From Paracoccus kondratievae (GTDB lineage: Bacteria > Pseudomonadota > Alphaproteobacteria > Rhodobacterales > Rhodobacteraceae): a DNA stretch of 64,000 bases. Of this stretch, positions 25,310 through 34,127 are shown piece after piece; within the stretch, counting starts at the first letter, position 1; every line of letters begins with the position of its first letter. The stretch is from positions 1,069,501 to 1,133,500 of the forward strand of contig NZ_CP045073.1 of the NCBI RefSeq assembly GCF_009301415.1, in the 5' to 3' direction. Both the position numbers and the translations under genes were made by a program. The notes beneath the pieces were generated by a model. The model did no database searches, was not told where the DNA came from, and saw nothing but the letters and a program-made list of their open reading frames with translations.

Positions 25310-28300
25310 ATGCCCATGGATGTCTCTTCAACTTTAGAACGTAACAAAGCCCCGCAAGAGATCGATATCCCGACCCCGGTGAAATTGGCAGCTAGCAGAA
25401 GTAATTCCAAGCCGGACGAGAGAAGTGGCGACGATAGCGAAGCCCCCAAAACCCTTGAGGACGACGACGTTCTTCCTCCGGTCAACAAGCTCGAGCCGAA
25501 AAGGGTTGATGACGATACGATCTCTTACACGTTCAACGGCGAAACCTATTATGTCAATCGCGAGGAAACGCCATTCAAGTATAATGTCTTGGAAGGCAAG
25601 CTCCTTGGAGCTGAGTTCGACAAGAGCGACAACAACATCAATGTAAACGTGCCAGAGTCGAGCGCGACCGACTTCATGAACGCAAAGACGACCGAAGATG
25701 GGAAGACGGTCGGTGAGCTGTTCCACGAGAACATGAAGAAGGAATGGGGCGATCTGAGCCTCGACGATCCGCGTCGCCAGTATTTCGAGCTGATGGAGGC
25801 CAAGTCGGCGCTGGCTGCGGGCTATCACGTCGTGCCCTACCAGACGAGGGACGGCGCGTTCGGATCGACGGTAACGACCTCTTTGGATTCAACATCACCC
25901 CTTGATCAGGCCAGCACCTATGGTCTTTTGAAGGAAGAGGAAATCGCCAAGAAACTGGCCGAACTGTCTGAACGTCCCGAGATCGTAGAGGGCGTGGACA
26001 AGCTGATGAACGACGCTGTTTCGAAAATCGAGGACCGGCGCGGGCTGACGAACAAGGTCTTCGACTCAATGTCCAGCGACGAATACATGGACATGCTGGA
26101 ATCCCTGGACCCGGAAGTGGCAAAGGTGCGATTTGCCAACGACCTGAAATCGCTTGATTTCCTTGACAAGAACAAGGCCAGCGAAATCCGGAACAAGTTC
26201 CTCGATGAGGGCCTGGTCGATGAATTCACCAAGATTATGGAGAGCGGTGAATTCGATAAGGAAGCGATAGAGCTTGCTGCCAGCGATACGGTCCAGAAGG
26301 CATTGCAAGCGACTTTCATGTCGGCTTTCGGCATCACCTTCAGCGATATGGCCGTTCAGAACTATCTTAAGGACGGCAGCGGGAACCTGCCCGATGACGT
26401 AAAGCGTGGTCTGGACAGCTATAAGGTTGCGGTCAACGTTGCCACCACCGCCTTCACGGATTCGTTCAAGGCGAACGGAAAGTTCGACCTGGCCGATGTA
26501 ACGAAGCGCCTCAGTCAGGGTATTTTGGCCGCAGACAACCTTCCGACCTCTTCGACTTCGGTCCGGAACGGCGCGGCGGCGCTGCTGAACGGCGCGATGA
26601 TGAATGGCGCCCTGCCGGCAGCGGGCGGTATTCTTGCCGGTGTAGCCACAATCTATACACTGAACAAGAATGGCGGGGATACGCTCGAAGAACGTATGGG
26701 CGCTGCACGGACCGGGTTGATCGTCATCGCGACCAGCCCGGCCCTGGTGAAGGCCGGTTCGAAAGTGGTCGAGTCCTTCTTCAACAAGCCCGGCATGACC
26801 GCCATGCTTGGTCTGGAAGACAATACGCAGTTGCGGGAGGCGTTCGAGAAAAAATTCGGCGAAGCGGCCAAGCCGCCCGAGCTGCCCACACCGCCTGAAT
26901 CGCCCACGCGCCCCGGATCGCCGGTTTCACCCGGGCTCGGTTTGGATCTGGGCGATATGGGAATAGAACTGGATGACTGGAGCAGGGATCTGCTTAGGGA
27001 TATCAACAGGGCCGGTTCGGGAGAGAATGGCTTCTCCGAAACCATGCGAAACATGAATGTCGGTCTTGATGACGCGGGCGATGCCGCGACCCGGCCGATT
27101 GCCGACGCCTTGGACAATGCCGACCCGGCTGACCGCGCCAGCTTGATGAACATGATCGATGACCGTGTGCAAAGCATGGGTGTGGATCCAAGTGATCTGG
27201 ATACCCCAAGCAAACTGCGCATCATCGGAACGATCATGACGACCGTGGGTGGGCTTGCCGACACCGTTGGGGGTATTCTCGACATTGCGCTTGGCGGCAT
27301 GTCGCTGGACAAGCTCAGGAAGGATCCGGATGCCATGCCGGATGAGATCGCTGGCGCCACGTTCCAGTTGCTGGGCGGCATCAGTATCGCGGGTATGGCA
27401 GGCACCAGTCTGGCCAGTATGCTTGCAGGTCCCGCTACCGCCGCCACTATGGGGGTAGCGGCTGGTGCGATGGGCATCGCGGGTCTGGTTTTCGGTGGCA
27501 TCTCGGCAATCATTGCCGGAGTCGTCGCCAGGAAGAAGCAAGATCAGGCGATGGACAACGTCCGCCAGGACTTCAATGACTGGAGCAGGCTTGGCATCAC
27601 CGAGGACAATTGGGGCGACAAGCTCAACTACGCGATTCATACCGCCTACGAGTATAATTCGCGAAAGGGTTCGTCAAAATATTACGACCTCTATCCGGAA
27701 GACAAACCCGTATGGGAGGGACGCCCCGAACAATACGAGGCGTTCACCGAATACGTGGCCAAGCATGGTAAGATGCACGATGACTGGTTCAAGGACTGGG
27801 ACGAGGAAGAGCTTGGCGCCAGCATCGGCAACTGGGGGGACAATTTCGGTTCGGACGATCCCTCGGGCCTGCCGCGTTTCGGCGATTCCGGCAAACCAGG
27901 CAGCTTCGGGGAATTCAAGCGCGATGTCGACCGTGTCGATGTAGGCTCGATCGAACTGGCCGAAAACGGCCGCGTCATCTTCAGGAAGGATGGTGTCAAG
28001 CAGATCATTGACCCGCAGATCGGCGAGAAGGCAAGCGACAAGGATCGGCGAGATATCATCAATTATCTCAAGGATTTGCATCAGATCACCCATCCCGGAG
28101 GCAAGCGTGACCAGGACATCATCGACCGGATCACCAAGCTGCATGACGAATCCGATCGCTATAACGAAATTTCGGATCTGAAGCGTATCCTCGACGACAG
28201 CAAGCCGCCGCTTTTCGGCAAGGACGGCAATACCAAGGTCGGCACGTTCAGCGATTTCAAGCGGGACATCGACCGCGTCGACATCGCCTCGATCCGGCCC

Positions 28301-29290
28301 GACTCAGGCGACAGCAGTGTCATCTATTTCGAAAAGGACGGTCAGGAATGGATGCTGGACAAGGATGACCACGGCAGCCTGAAAAAGGGGGATGCTGAGA
28401 AGATTTTCGATTACCTGAACAATCTCTACGTCATGACGCATCCCGGCGGCAAACCGGATCAAGATCTGATCGAACGGATCGAGGGATTGTTCGGTAAGTC
28501 CGACGATCACAACGATCTGGACGATCTCAGGGACGAGATCGGGGTCGACAAAGACCCGACCGGCCTGCCGGTATTTGGCGATGGCGGCAAGCCCGGCACC
28601 TTCAAGGACTTCCGGCGTGATATCGACCGCGTGGATATCGGGTCGATCGAGCTTGCCGATGGCGGGCGCGTCATCTTCAAGAAGGACGGGGTCCGCCAGG
28701 TCATCAACCCATCGGATGGCGACAAGGCCGGGCGCGACACGCGTCGCGACATCATTCGCTATCTGGAAGGGCTCTACCATCTTGCGCGGCCGGACGGCGA
28801 TCTGGACAAGGATCGCGTCGACATGATGAACGACATCTTCGGGCGCACCGACAAGTACAACGATCTGGACGCAATCCGCGACAAGATCGAAATGGAGGAG
28901 AGCGCCGATGGTCTGCCGTTCTTCGGCGATGGCGGCAAGCCCGGCACCTTCAAGGACTTCCGGCGTGATATCGACCGCGTCGATATCGGTTCGATCGAGC
29001 TGCTGGACAACGGCAATGTCATCTTCACCAAGGATGGCGTGAAACAGGTCGTCTCGGTCACGCATGGCAGCGATTCCGACAAGAAGACGCGCGAACAGAT
29101 TATCAACTACCTGAAGGAGATGCACAAGATCGCCCACCCGGACGGCAAATTCGATCGTGGCATCGCGGAACGGATGGATTGGGTGCTTGGCGCGAATGAC
29201 AAGCACAACGAACCGGACAAGATCGGCGACTACATCGACGAATGGATTCGCAAAGGAAGACCGAAAGAAAAGGATAGGAAAAAATGGTGA
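25310..29290 (+). CDS. large T3SS translocator/effector-like protein with four C-terminal repeats (NolX/HrpK/HrpF-like)
   Basis: A 1326-residue protein without signal peptide. Residues 1-50 are polar and disordered, like T3SS export signals. The middle holds helical segments and hydrophobic stretches, for example LPAAGGILAGVATIYTLNKN (about 440), ADTVGGILDIALGGMSLDKL (about 650) and MGVAAGAMGIAGLVFGGISA (about 715-735), fitting membrane insertion. A segment ending in AMLGLEDNT aligns by eye with KMLGLDKT in the 942-residue protein at 55682. Residues about 853-1326 are four repeats of about 115 residues. Position directly before the NolW/RhcC1-like gene mirrors nolX-nolW of rhizobia, and pore-forming HrpK/HrpF translocators share this layout. 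An AGAGGGAGAAG site precedes the ATG. A role as translocator is likely, not proven. Confidence 0.78.
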   Translation: MPMDVSSTLERNKAPQEIDIPTPVKLAASRSNSKPDERSGDDSEAPKTLEDDDVLPPVNKLEPKRVDDDTISYTFNGETYYVNREETPFKYNVLEGKLLGAEFDKSDNNINVNVPESSATDFMNAKTTEDGKTVGELFHENMKKEWGDLSLDDPRRQYFELMEAKSALAAGYHVVPYQTRDGAFGSTVTTSLDSTSPLDQASTYGLLKEEEIAKKLAELSERPEIVEGVDKLMNDAVSKIEDRRGLTNKVFDSMSSDEYMDMLESLDPEVAKVRFANDLKSLDFLDKNKASEIRNKFLDEGLVDEFTKIMESGEFDKEAIELAASDTVQKALQATFMSAFGITFSDMAVQNYLKDGSGNLPDDVKRGLDSYKVAVNVATTAFTDSFKANGKFDLADVTKRLSQGILAADNLPTSSTSVRNGAAALLNGAMMNGALPAAGGILAGVATIYTLNKNGGDTLEERMGAARTGLIVIATSPALVKAGSKVVESFFNKPGMTAMLGLEDNTQLREAFEKKFGEAAKPPELPTPPESPTRPGSPVSPGLGLDLGDMGIELDDWSRDLLRDINRAGSGENGFSETMRNMNVGLDDAGDAATRPIADALDNADPADRASLMNMIDDRVQSMGVDPSDLDTPSKLRIIGTIMTTVGGLADTVGGILDIALGGMSLDKLRKDPDAMPDEIAGATFQLLGGISIAGMAGTSLASMLAGPATAATMGVAAGAMGIAGLVFGGISAIIAGVVARKKQDQAMDNVRQDFNDWSRLGITEDNWGDKLNYAIHTAYEYNSRKGSSKYYDLYPEDKPVWEGRPEQYEAFTEYVAKHGKMHDDWFKDWDEEELGASIGNWGDNFGSDDPSGLPRFGDSGKPGSFGEFKRDVDRVDVGSIELAENGRVIFRKDGVKQIIDPQIGEKASDKDRRDIINYLKDLHQITHPGGKRDQDIIDRITKLHDESDRYNEISDLKRILDDSKPPLFGKDGNTKVGTFSDFKRDIDRVDIASIRPDSGDSSVIYFEKDGQEWMLDKDDHGSLKKGDAEKIFDYLNNLYVMTHPGGKPDQDLIERIEGLFGKSDDHNDLDDLRDEIGVDKDPTGLPVFGDGGKPGTFKDFRRDIDRVDIGSIELADGGRVIFKKDGVRQVINPSDGDKAGRDTRRDIIRYLEGLYHLARPDGDLDKDRVDMMNDIFGRTDKYNDLDAIRDKIEMEESADGLPFFGDGGKPGTFKDFRRDIDRVDIGSIELLDNGNVIFTKDGVKQVVSVTHGSDSDKKTREQIINYLKEMHKIAHPDGKFDRGIAERMDWVLGANDKHNEPDKIGDYIDEWIRKGRPKEKDRKKW
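27866..29290 (+). repeat. four tandem about 115-codon repeats inside the translocator-like gene
   Basis: Units begin near 27866, 28205, 28562 and 28910. Each opens with FGxxGKxGTFxDFxRDxDRV, continues DIGSIEL-type and VIFxKDGVxQ-type strands, and ends in a helical NYL/YL plus HPGGK or RPDGD segment and a YNDLDDL-type tail. Units 3 and 4 share a long nearly identical nucleotide stretch at their starts (about 28565-28650 and 28922-29007), pointing to a recent duplication. Unit 2 is the most diverged. Confidence 0.9.
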
Positions 29291-29371
29291 TCTTCCGCCG
29301 CCGCACAGGGTCCGCATCAGAAAGCCGGTGTTCGACATGCACGCTCACCGCCTGATGATCATCAGAAATAT

Positions 29372-29394
29372 GCCGCCGGGGTTTCTCCGGCGGC
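29372..29394. other. 8-bp GC-rich stem-loop before the RhcC1-like gene
   Basis: Perfect arms GCCGCCGG (29372-29379) and CCGGCGGC (29387-29394) with loop GGTTTCT. No T-run follows. Possible attenuator or terminator between the translocator-like gene and the downstream secretin-component gene. Confidence 0.45.
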
Positions 29395-29413
29395 GCGTTC
29401 GGGATTTGCGGTG

Positions 29414-30025
29414 ATGGTTCGCGTTTTCGCCTTGGTGCCCGTTCTTGGCATTTGTGCGCTGCTTCTGGCGGGGATACCTGCGGTGGCGCAGCATCCTGAC
29501 CTGCTTCGGGCGTTTCCCTACGCGGCCAGTGACGAGCGGGCCGATACGGCCTTGCGCGATCTGATGCGGCGGACGGGGATCCCGGTGATCATCAGCAACG
29601 AGATCAGCGGGTCGGTATCGGTCAACAACAGCAATGGCAGCATCATGGACGTGCTGAACTCGATCTCGGAACAGGTCAATGGCGTGTGGTGGTTCGATGG
29701 AAGCGCGGTGCGCGTCGAGCCAAGCTCGGTTCTGACCAGCCGGATGATCCCGCTGGACGGCTTTACGGTCGGGCAGCTCCGCCAGCAGATGCGGGCGGTG
29801 CGGCTTGAGGATGCGCGCTTTCTGATCAGTGCGGCCGAGGATGCCTCGATGATCCGGCTGTCGGGTCCGACGGGCTATGTCGATGCGGTCGAGGCGCTGG
29901 CACTTCATCTGACGGAACTTCGCCGCGCGGACAAGCCCGTGCGCGCAGGCTTTCCGGTCATCATCAGGGGACGGGAAACGGCGAGATCGCAACCCGAAAC
30001 CCCGCAACAACAAGGGAATGAGTGA
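29414..30025 (+). CDS. rhcC1: T3SS secretin N-terminal component (NolW/RhcC1-like, N0-N1 domains)
   Basis: A 203-residue periplasmic protein with a signal peptide (about 1-25, LLLAGIPAVAQ). It has the two small ring domains that open SctC secretins: N0 (ALRDLMRRTGIPVIISNEIS, DVLNSISEQVNGVWWFDGSA) and N1 (SRMIPLDGFTVGQLRQQMRA, then MIRLSGPTGYVDAVEALALH). The secretin barrel domain is absent. Rhizobial systems encode this part separately as NolW/RhcC1, and the gene order translocator-NolW-SctI-SctJ is the same here. It must cooperate with the separate secretin at 22401. ATG 29414 was preferred over GTG 29411. Confidence 0.84.
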   Translation: MVRVFALVPVLGICALLLAGIPAVAQHPDLLRAFPYAASDERADTALRDLMRRTGIPVIISNEISGSVSVNNSNGSIMDVLNSISEQVNGVWWFDGSAVRVEPSSVLTSRMIPLDGFTVGQLRQQMRAVRLEDARFLISAAEDASMIRLSGPTGYVDAVEALALHLTELRRADKPVRAGFPVIIRGRETARSQPETPQQQGNE

Positions 30026-30326
30026 GATGCAACAGCTTTCAACCCAACAGAACGACGACCTCCATCTGCTGATGTCCATCGCGATCCTTTCCGGCAAACG
30101 CGGCGTCGATGTCGATCTGATGCCTATCTTCGAACTTTGGGAGGCAGAGTATCCGCAAGACGCCTTGGGCAAGGTCGGCCGCGGGCTTGCGATGGTGCAC
30201 GAGGGTGATCTTCGGGGCGGCTACGAACTGATCAAGAAGGCTGCCGCGACCTCGACCTCGCGGGCGGATCAGGCGCAGGACGCTTTGAAATCGCTGACCG
30301 AGGGCTTGGGGGAATATCTGGACTGA
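30018..30326 (+). CDS. small TPR-like T3SS protein
   Basis: A 102-residue soluble helical protein (MSEMQQLSTQQNDDLHLLMS start). The arrangement LLMSIAILSGKRGVDVDLMP, then FELWEAEYPQDALGKVGRGL and HEGDLRGGYELIKKAAATST resembles the short TPR-like proteins of the HrpB1/SsaH-type found between ring and rod genes. A cytosolic chaperone or sorting role is likely. It starts within the end of the preceding gene and has an AAGGGA ribosome site; an alternative ATG is three codons on. Confidence 0.7.
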   Translation: MSEMQQLSTQQNDDLHLLMSIAILSGKRGVDVDLMPIFELWEAEYPQDALGKVGRGLAMVHEGDLRGGYELIKKAAATSTSRADQAQDALKSLTEGLGEYLD

Positions 30327-30373
30327 TCGTCACGCCGGGATGCGGCCGCCGATATCATCGGGAGGAATACAGA

Positions 30374-30730
30374 ATGGTCACTGCAGTCATAGCCGTCGGC
30401 GATGCCGACCCCGCCGCCAAACTTCAGAGCGTGAACCTTGACGCGAGCGAGGCCGCGCCGGAAATGAGCAACATTGCCCAGGCCGCGCTGGCCCGGATCA
30501 CCGAGATGGACAGCGGCTATCGCGCCAGCGCGGCAAAGCTGGAGGCGCTGGATTCGAAGCACTTCGCGCTGAACGGAACCGGGTCCAGCCTTGCATCCTC
30601 GATCAATCAGGTCAGCGAGACGTTCCGGGTTGCGCTGGAGGTGCAGACGCAGATCACGCAATTCTCTATGGTATCTTCGTTGTCCCAGACGCTGAGCACG
30701 CAGTTGAACAGCTTTCTGCGCGGGCAATAG
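30374..30730 (+). CDS. sctI: T3SS inner rod protein SctI (NolB position)
   Basis: Inner rod subunit linking export apparatus and needle. The 118-residue protein has no signal peptide; its C-terminal third is the typical SctI helix, with VQTQITQFSMVSSLSQTLST followed by QLNSFLRGQ at the very end. The N-terminal part is Ala-rich and variable, as in NolB. The gene is placed directly before sctJ, the canonical position. A GGGAGGAAT site precedes ATG 30374. Confidence 0.85.
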   Translation: MVTAVIAVGDADPAAKLQSVNLDASEAAPEMSNIAQAALARITEMDSGYRASAAKLEALDSKHFALNGTGSSLASSINQVSETFRVALEVQTQITQFSMVSSLSQTLSTQLNSFLRGQ

Positions 30731-30742
30731 GATCTTTTCCGC

Positions 30743-31522
30743 ATGAAGATCACGCAGTTCATCGCCGTTTTATGTGCCGTCCTGTTTCTGGCGGGGTGCA
30801 AGTCCGAACTTTATACCGGTCTGACCGAACGTGAGGCAAACGAGATGGTGGCGGCGCTGATCGGCGCCGGGATTCCGGCCTCGAAATCCGGCTCTGGCGA
30901 AAATCTGAAGGTCATGGTCGATGGCGGCCGTTTTGCTGAGGCGATGAACGTGCTCGAGGTGCGCGGTCTTCCGGCGCAAACCTATTCCAACTTTGGCGAG
31001 GTGTTCCGCAAGGAGGGGCTGGTCTCGTCCCCGACGGAGGAACGGGCACGCATGGTCTATGCGCTCAGCGAGGAACTGTCGCGGACCATTACGCTGATCG
31101 ACGGGGTTCTATCGGCGCGGATCCATGTAGTTCTGCCGGAAACGGACATGCTGGGGCGGAATGTAAAGCCGTCCTCGGCCTCGGTCTTTGTCCGCTATTC
31201 GCCTGCGGCGAATGTTCAGGACTATTCCGCGCAGATCAAACTGCTTGTGGCGAACTCGATCGAGGGATTGCTCTACGACAATATCACCGTGGTGATGGTG
31301 CCTGCGGAAGAAACCCGGAACACCACCGAGCCGGTCCGGTTCGTCGATGTGCTGGGCATCTGGGTGCATCCCGCCTCGGCCAACAGATTGTGGGCGGTTC
31401 TGGGCGGGATGTCGGCGATGACGATCGCGGCCTTCGGCTTGGCTGCCTGGCCCAGCCTGCGTCGCTCGCGCAGGTCCGAGACGCGCCCGGAGGCGAGTGC
31501 GACGCAAGAGGGCAAGTCATGA
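30743..31522 (+). CDS. sctJ: T3SS inner-membrane ring lipoprotein SctJ
   Basis: Lipoprotein forming the inner periplasmic ring (MS-ring homologue of FliF). The 259 residues open with a lipobox signal (VLCAVLFLAGCKSELYTGLT, Cys19), followed by two ring-building domains: REANEMVAALIGAGIPASKS and LSRTITLIDGVLSARIHVVL with PETDMLGRNVKPSSASVFVR. A C-terminal TM helix (LWAVLGGMSAMTIAAFGLAA) and a short basic tail complete the SctJ/NolT pattern. The stop overlaps the sctK start (ATGA). Confidence 0.95.
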   Translation: MKITQFIAVLCAVLFLAGCKSELYTGLTEREANEMVAALIGAGIPASKSGSGENLKVMVDGGRFAEAMNVLEVRGLPAQTYSNFGEVFRKEGLVSSPTEERARMVYALSEELSRTITLIDGVLSARIHVVLPETDMLGRNVKPSSASVFVRYSPAANVQDYSAQIKLLVANSIEGLLYDNITVVMVPAEETRNTTEPVRFVDVLGIWVHPASANRLWAVLGGMSAMTIAAFGLAAWPSLRRSRRSETRPEASATQEGKS

Positions 31523-32205
31523 GCAAGGCGGCGGATCGCGACCAGATCTCCCCCGGTCCGGAACGGGTGTCGGCGCAGGAGGTGGCGCGCGCCAGGCTGC
31601 GCGCCCGCGCCAGTGCAGCGCGTGTGACGCTTCGCCGTCCAAGCCTTGATCCGCAGGGGCGGGGCGGGGCGCGCAAGGCACGGGATCTGTCGCCCGTCGG
31701 CGCGGCGGACCTGCCAGACAATTCGCCTGCGGTTCAACTGTTGCTGTCGGGCAAGCGGGCTGAACTGGTGCTGGACGCGGCTGTGGCGGCGCTTCTGTCG
31801 CCGCTGTTTGCCGATGTGATCGTCTCGAACAAGGTCGCCGAATTGCCGCTTCGGCGCGTGGCGCGCGAGTTCGGGCTGAGGCACCGCCATCTGGCGATGA
31901 CGCTGGAAGAGATCCCGCAGCAGGAGCCCTTCGCGGTGGTCAAGGCCGGATTGCGCGGGCTGTGGATCACGATGCTGCCGCCGGTTCTGGGCCGCGAATG
32001 GGAGATAGCGGCCCAGCCGCTGCATCTGCCGACGATAGCCGTCAACCGCAAATCCGCGCCGCCGTCGCGCTTTCGCGGCATGTCCCGATGGCTGAAGCGC
32101 CGCCGCCCGAAGCATGTGCTGCCGCTTGCGGTGGAAAGCCCGGTCGAGGATCGGGCCGAGGCGGCCTTGCTGAGCGCAATCCGTGAACTCTGTGGTGACG
32201 CATGA
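31519..32205 (+). CDS. sctK: T3SS sorting-platform protein SctK (NolU-like)
   Basis: A 228-residue cytosolic protein between SctJ and SctL, exactly the nolU position in rhizobia; SctK links the C-ring pods to the inner-membrane ring. The N-terminus is Arg/Ala-rich (VARARLRARASAARVTLRRP). A helical core follows (AELVLDAAVAALLSPLFADV, LRRVAREFGLRHRHLAMTLE) and a basic RGMSRWLKRRRPK stretch near the C-terminus. SctK proteins diverge strongly, so the call rests mainly on order and size. ATG 31519 overlaps the sctJ stop; the frame is open upstream but inside sctJ. Confidence 0.72.
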   Translation: MSKAADRDQISPGPERVSAQEVARARLRARASAARVTLRRPSLDPQGRGGARKARDLSPVGAADLPDNSPAVQLLLSGKRAELVLDAAVAALLSPLFADVIVSNKVAELPLRRVAREFGLRHRHLAMTLEEIPQQEPFAVVKAGLRGLWITMLPPVLGREWEIAAQPLHLPTIAVNRKSAPPSRFRGMSRWLKRRRPKHVLPLAVESPVEDRAEAALLSAIRELCGDA

Positions 32206-32807
32206 TGGCGCGGACAAGGCAGATCCAATCCAGCCGTATCCTCCGCAAGAAGGATCTTGCCAAGCTGCGCGATGCCGATCGCATCCTGCGCGAGGCCGAG
32301 AAGGCAAGCGAAACAAGCAGACAGTCCGCGAAGGTGCTGGAGCAGGAAATCCTTGATGCGGCCCATAAACGCGCGCTGCGCGATGCCGCGCGGGCAGCAA
32401 GCAGGGTGATCGCCGACGCGGAAGCGGCGACCTCAAGCCGCATGCAGAATTTGGAGACCGAACTGGCACAGCTTGTCAGCCAGACGGTGAGGGCAATCCT
32501 TGGCAGCTATGCGGCGGAAGATGCGACCTATCGCGCCGCGCTGAATGTGCTGTCGCAACTGCGCGAACATCGGCAGGGACGCGTCTTTGCGGCGCCGGAT
32601 GTCGTCGATCTGATGCGCCGCGCTGTCACCGATCTTGGCAAGGACGGGGCCGAGGTCACGCAGGTGCTGACCGATTCGGGGCTCGCGTCCGGTCAGGCCT
32701 TTCTGGTCAGCGACCGGGGCAGCGTCGAGATCGGGTTGTCGGCCCTGACGGATTCGGCGCTGCGGATCTGGGAGGGGCCCGGAGCAGGAAAGGACCGACC
32801 CGAGTGA
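32202..32807 (+). CDS. sctL: T3SS ATPase stator SctL (NolV-like)
   Basis: Peripheral stalk that binds the SctN ATPase and the C-ring. The 201-residue protein is a long charged helix in the first 100 residues (LAKLRDADRILREAEKASET, LEQEILDAAHKRALRDAARA), as in FliH/SctL, followed by a V-type E-subunit-like domain (SDRGSVEIGLSALTDSALRI near the end). It overlaps sctK by four bases and the SctN GTG start lies in its final codons. Confidence 0.85.
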   Translation: MMARTRQIQSSRILRKKDLAKLRDADRILREAEKASETSRQSAKVLEQEILDAAHKRALRDAARAASRVIADAEAATSSRMQNLETELAQLVSQTVRAILGSYAAEDATYRAALNVLSQLREHRQGRVFAAPDVVDLMRRAVTDLGKDGAEVTQVLTDSGLASGQAFLVSDRGSVEIGLSALTDSALRIWEGPGAGKDRPE

Positions 32808-34126
32808 GTGACGCTGATCCCATGATCGAACGCCTGCGCTCGCGCGCAAGGATGATCGAGCCGGTCGAGTTGCGGGGCCGGGTCACACGGATCGTCGGCT
32901 GCGTCCTGCATGCTCAGGTTCCCGATGGCCGTGTCGGCGAGGAGTGCATCCTGCGCGATCCCGTAAGCCAGATCGAGCTGCGTGCCGAGATCATCGGCTT
33001 TGACGGCTCCGAGACCATTCTCGCGCCGGCAGGCGACATGCGCGGCCTGTCGGCGCGAACCGAGGTGATCCCGACCGGCACCGAGGCGCTTGGGCCGGCG
33101 GGGGTGGCGCTTCTGGGGCGGGTCGTCGATGCCTTTGGCCGGCCGCTGGACGGTCTGGACCGGGTCGAGGCCAATGTGCCGATCAATGCCGACCCGCCCT
33201 CGCCTCTGGACCGTCCGTTGATCGACACGCCATTGGAGACGGGTCTGCGGGTGCTGGACGGTTTACTGACGCTTGGAGAGGGACAGCGGATCGGCATCTT
33301 CGGCGCGGCTGGCGTCGGCAAATCGACGCTTCTGTCGCAGATCATCCGGGGCGCCAAGGCCGATGCGATCGTGCTTGGCCTGGTCGGGGAACGTGGCCGG
33401 GAAGTGGCCGAGTTCCTCGAGCGCGATCTTGGCAAGGAGGGGCGGCAACGTGCGGCGGTGGTCGTGGCCACCTCGGATCGCCCGGCAAGCGAGCGGCTGC
33501 GTGCGGTGATGACTGCTACCACCTGCGCCGAGGAATTGCGCCGTCAGGGAAAGCGGGTTTTGCTACTGGTCGACAGCGTGACGCGCGTGGCCCGCGCGCT
33601 TCGCGAGATCGGGCTTGCCGCAGGAGAGCCGCCGGTCCGGCGCGGCTTCCCGTCCTCGGTCTTTGCGGCATTGCCGCGGCTGGTCGAGCGGCCCGGCAGG
33701 ACCGGAACCGGGGTTATTACGGCGATCTATACCGTGCTGGTCGAAGGCGATGACGACAATGCCGACCCGGTCGCGGATGAGATGCGCAGCCTGCTTGACG
33801 GCCATATCGTGCTGTCGCGCAGGCTGGCCAGTCAGGGTCATTACCCGGCCATCGACGTTCTGCGCAGCAAAAGCCGGGTGATGGAATCGGTCGCGGGCAA
33901 GGCGCAAATCCAGAACATGCGGGTTCTGACCGAGCGTCTTTCGAAGCTGGAAGAGATCGAGATCCTCGTACAGGTCGGCGAATACAAATCGGGTAGCGAT
34001 CCGGTCGCCGATGCGGCGTTGGCGACCCGTGCGGCGATGAACGACTTCCTGCGGCAGGCCACGGATGAGTTCAGCGAGATGCCCCGGACGCTCTCGGCGC
34101 TGGATGACGTGGCGAGGATGGGCTGA
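32804..34126 (+). CDS. sctN: T3SS ATPase SctN
   Basis: Hexameric ATPase that unfolds substrates and strips chaperones. The 440 residues show the F1-beta-like fold: N-terminal barrel, Walker A GIFGAAGVGKSTLLSQI (about residues 165-181), GLVGERGREVAEFLERDLGK, Walker B region VLLLVDSVTRVARALREIGL, and the T3SS ATPase signature PPVRRGFPSSVFAALPRLVE. The GTG start at 32804 overlaps the SctL stop (GTGA). It is followed after one base by SctO. Confidence 0.97.
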   Translation: MSDADPMIERLRSRARMIEPVELRGRVTRIVGCVLHAQVPDGRVGEECILRDPVSQIELRAEIIGFDGSETILAPAGDMRGLSARTEVIPTGTEALGPAGVALLGRVVDAFGRPLDGLDRVEANVPINADPPSPLDRPLIDTPLETGLRVLDGLLTLGEGQRIGIFGAAGVGKSTLLSQIIRGAKADAIVLGLVGERGREVAEFLERDLGKEGRQRAAVVVATSDRPASERLRAVMTATTCAEELRRQGKRVLLLVDSVTRVARALREIGLAAGEPPVRRGFPSSVFAALPRLVERPGRTGTGVITAIYTVLVEGDDDNADPVADEMRSLLDGHIVLSRRLASQGHYPAIDVLRSKSRVMESVAGKAQIQNMRVLTERLSKLEEIEILVQVGEYKSGSDPVADAALATRAAMNDFLRQATDEFSEMPRTLSALDDVARMG

Positions 34127-34127
34127 A

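Noticed and set aside
27866..29290. RTX or calcium-binding repeats in the 1326-residue protein
   Set aside because: Units are about 115 residues and lack the GGxGxDxUx nonapeptide; the Asp/Gly-rich words occur once per unit.
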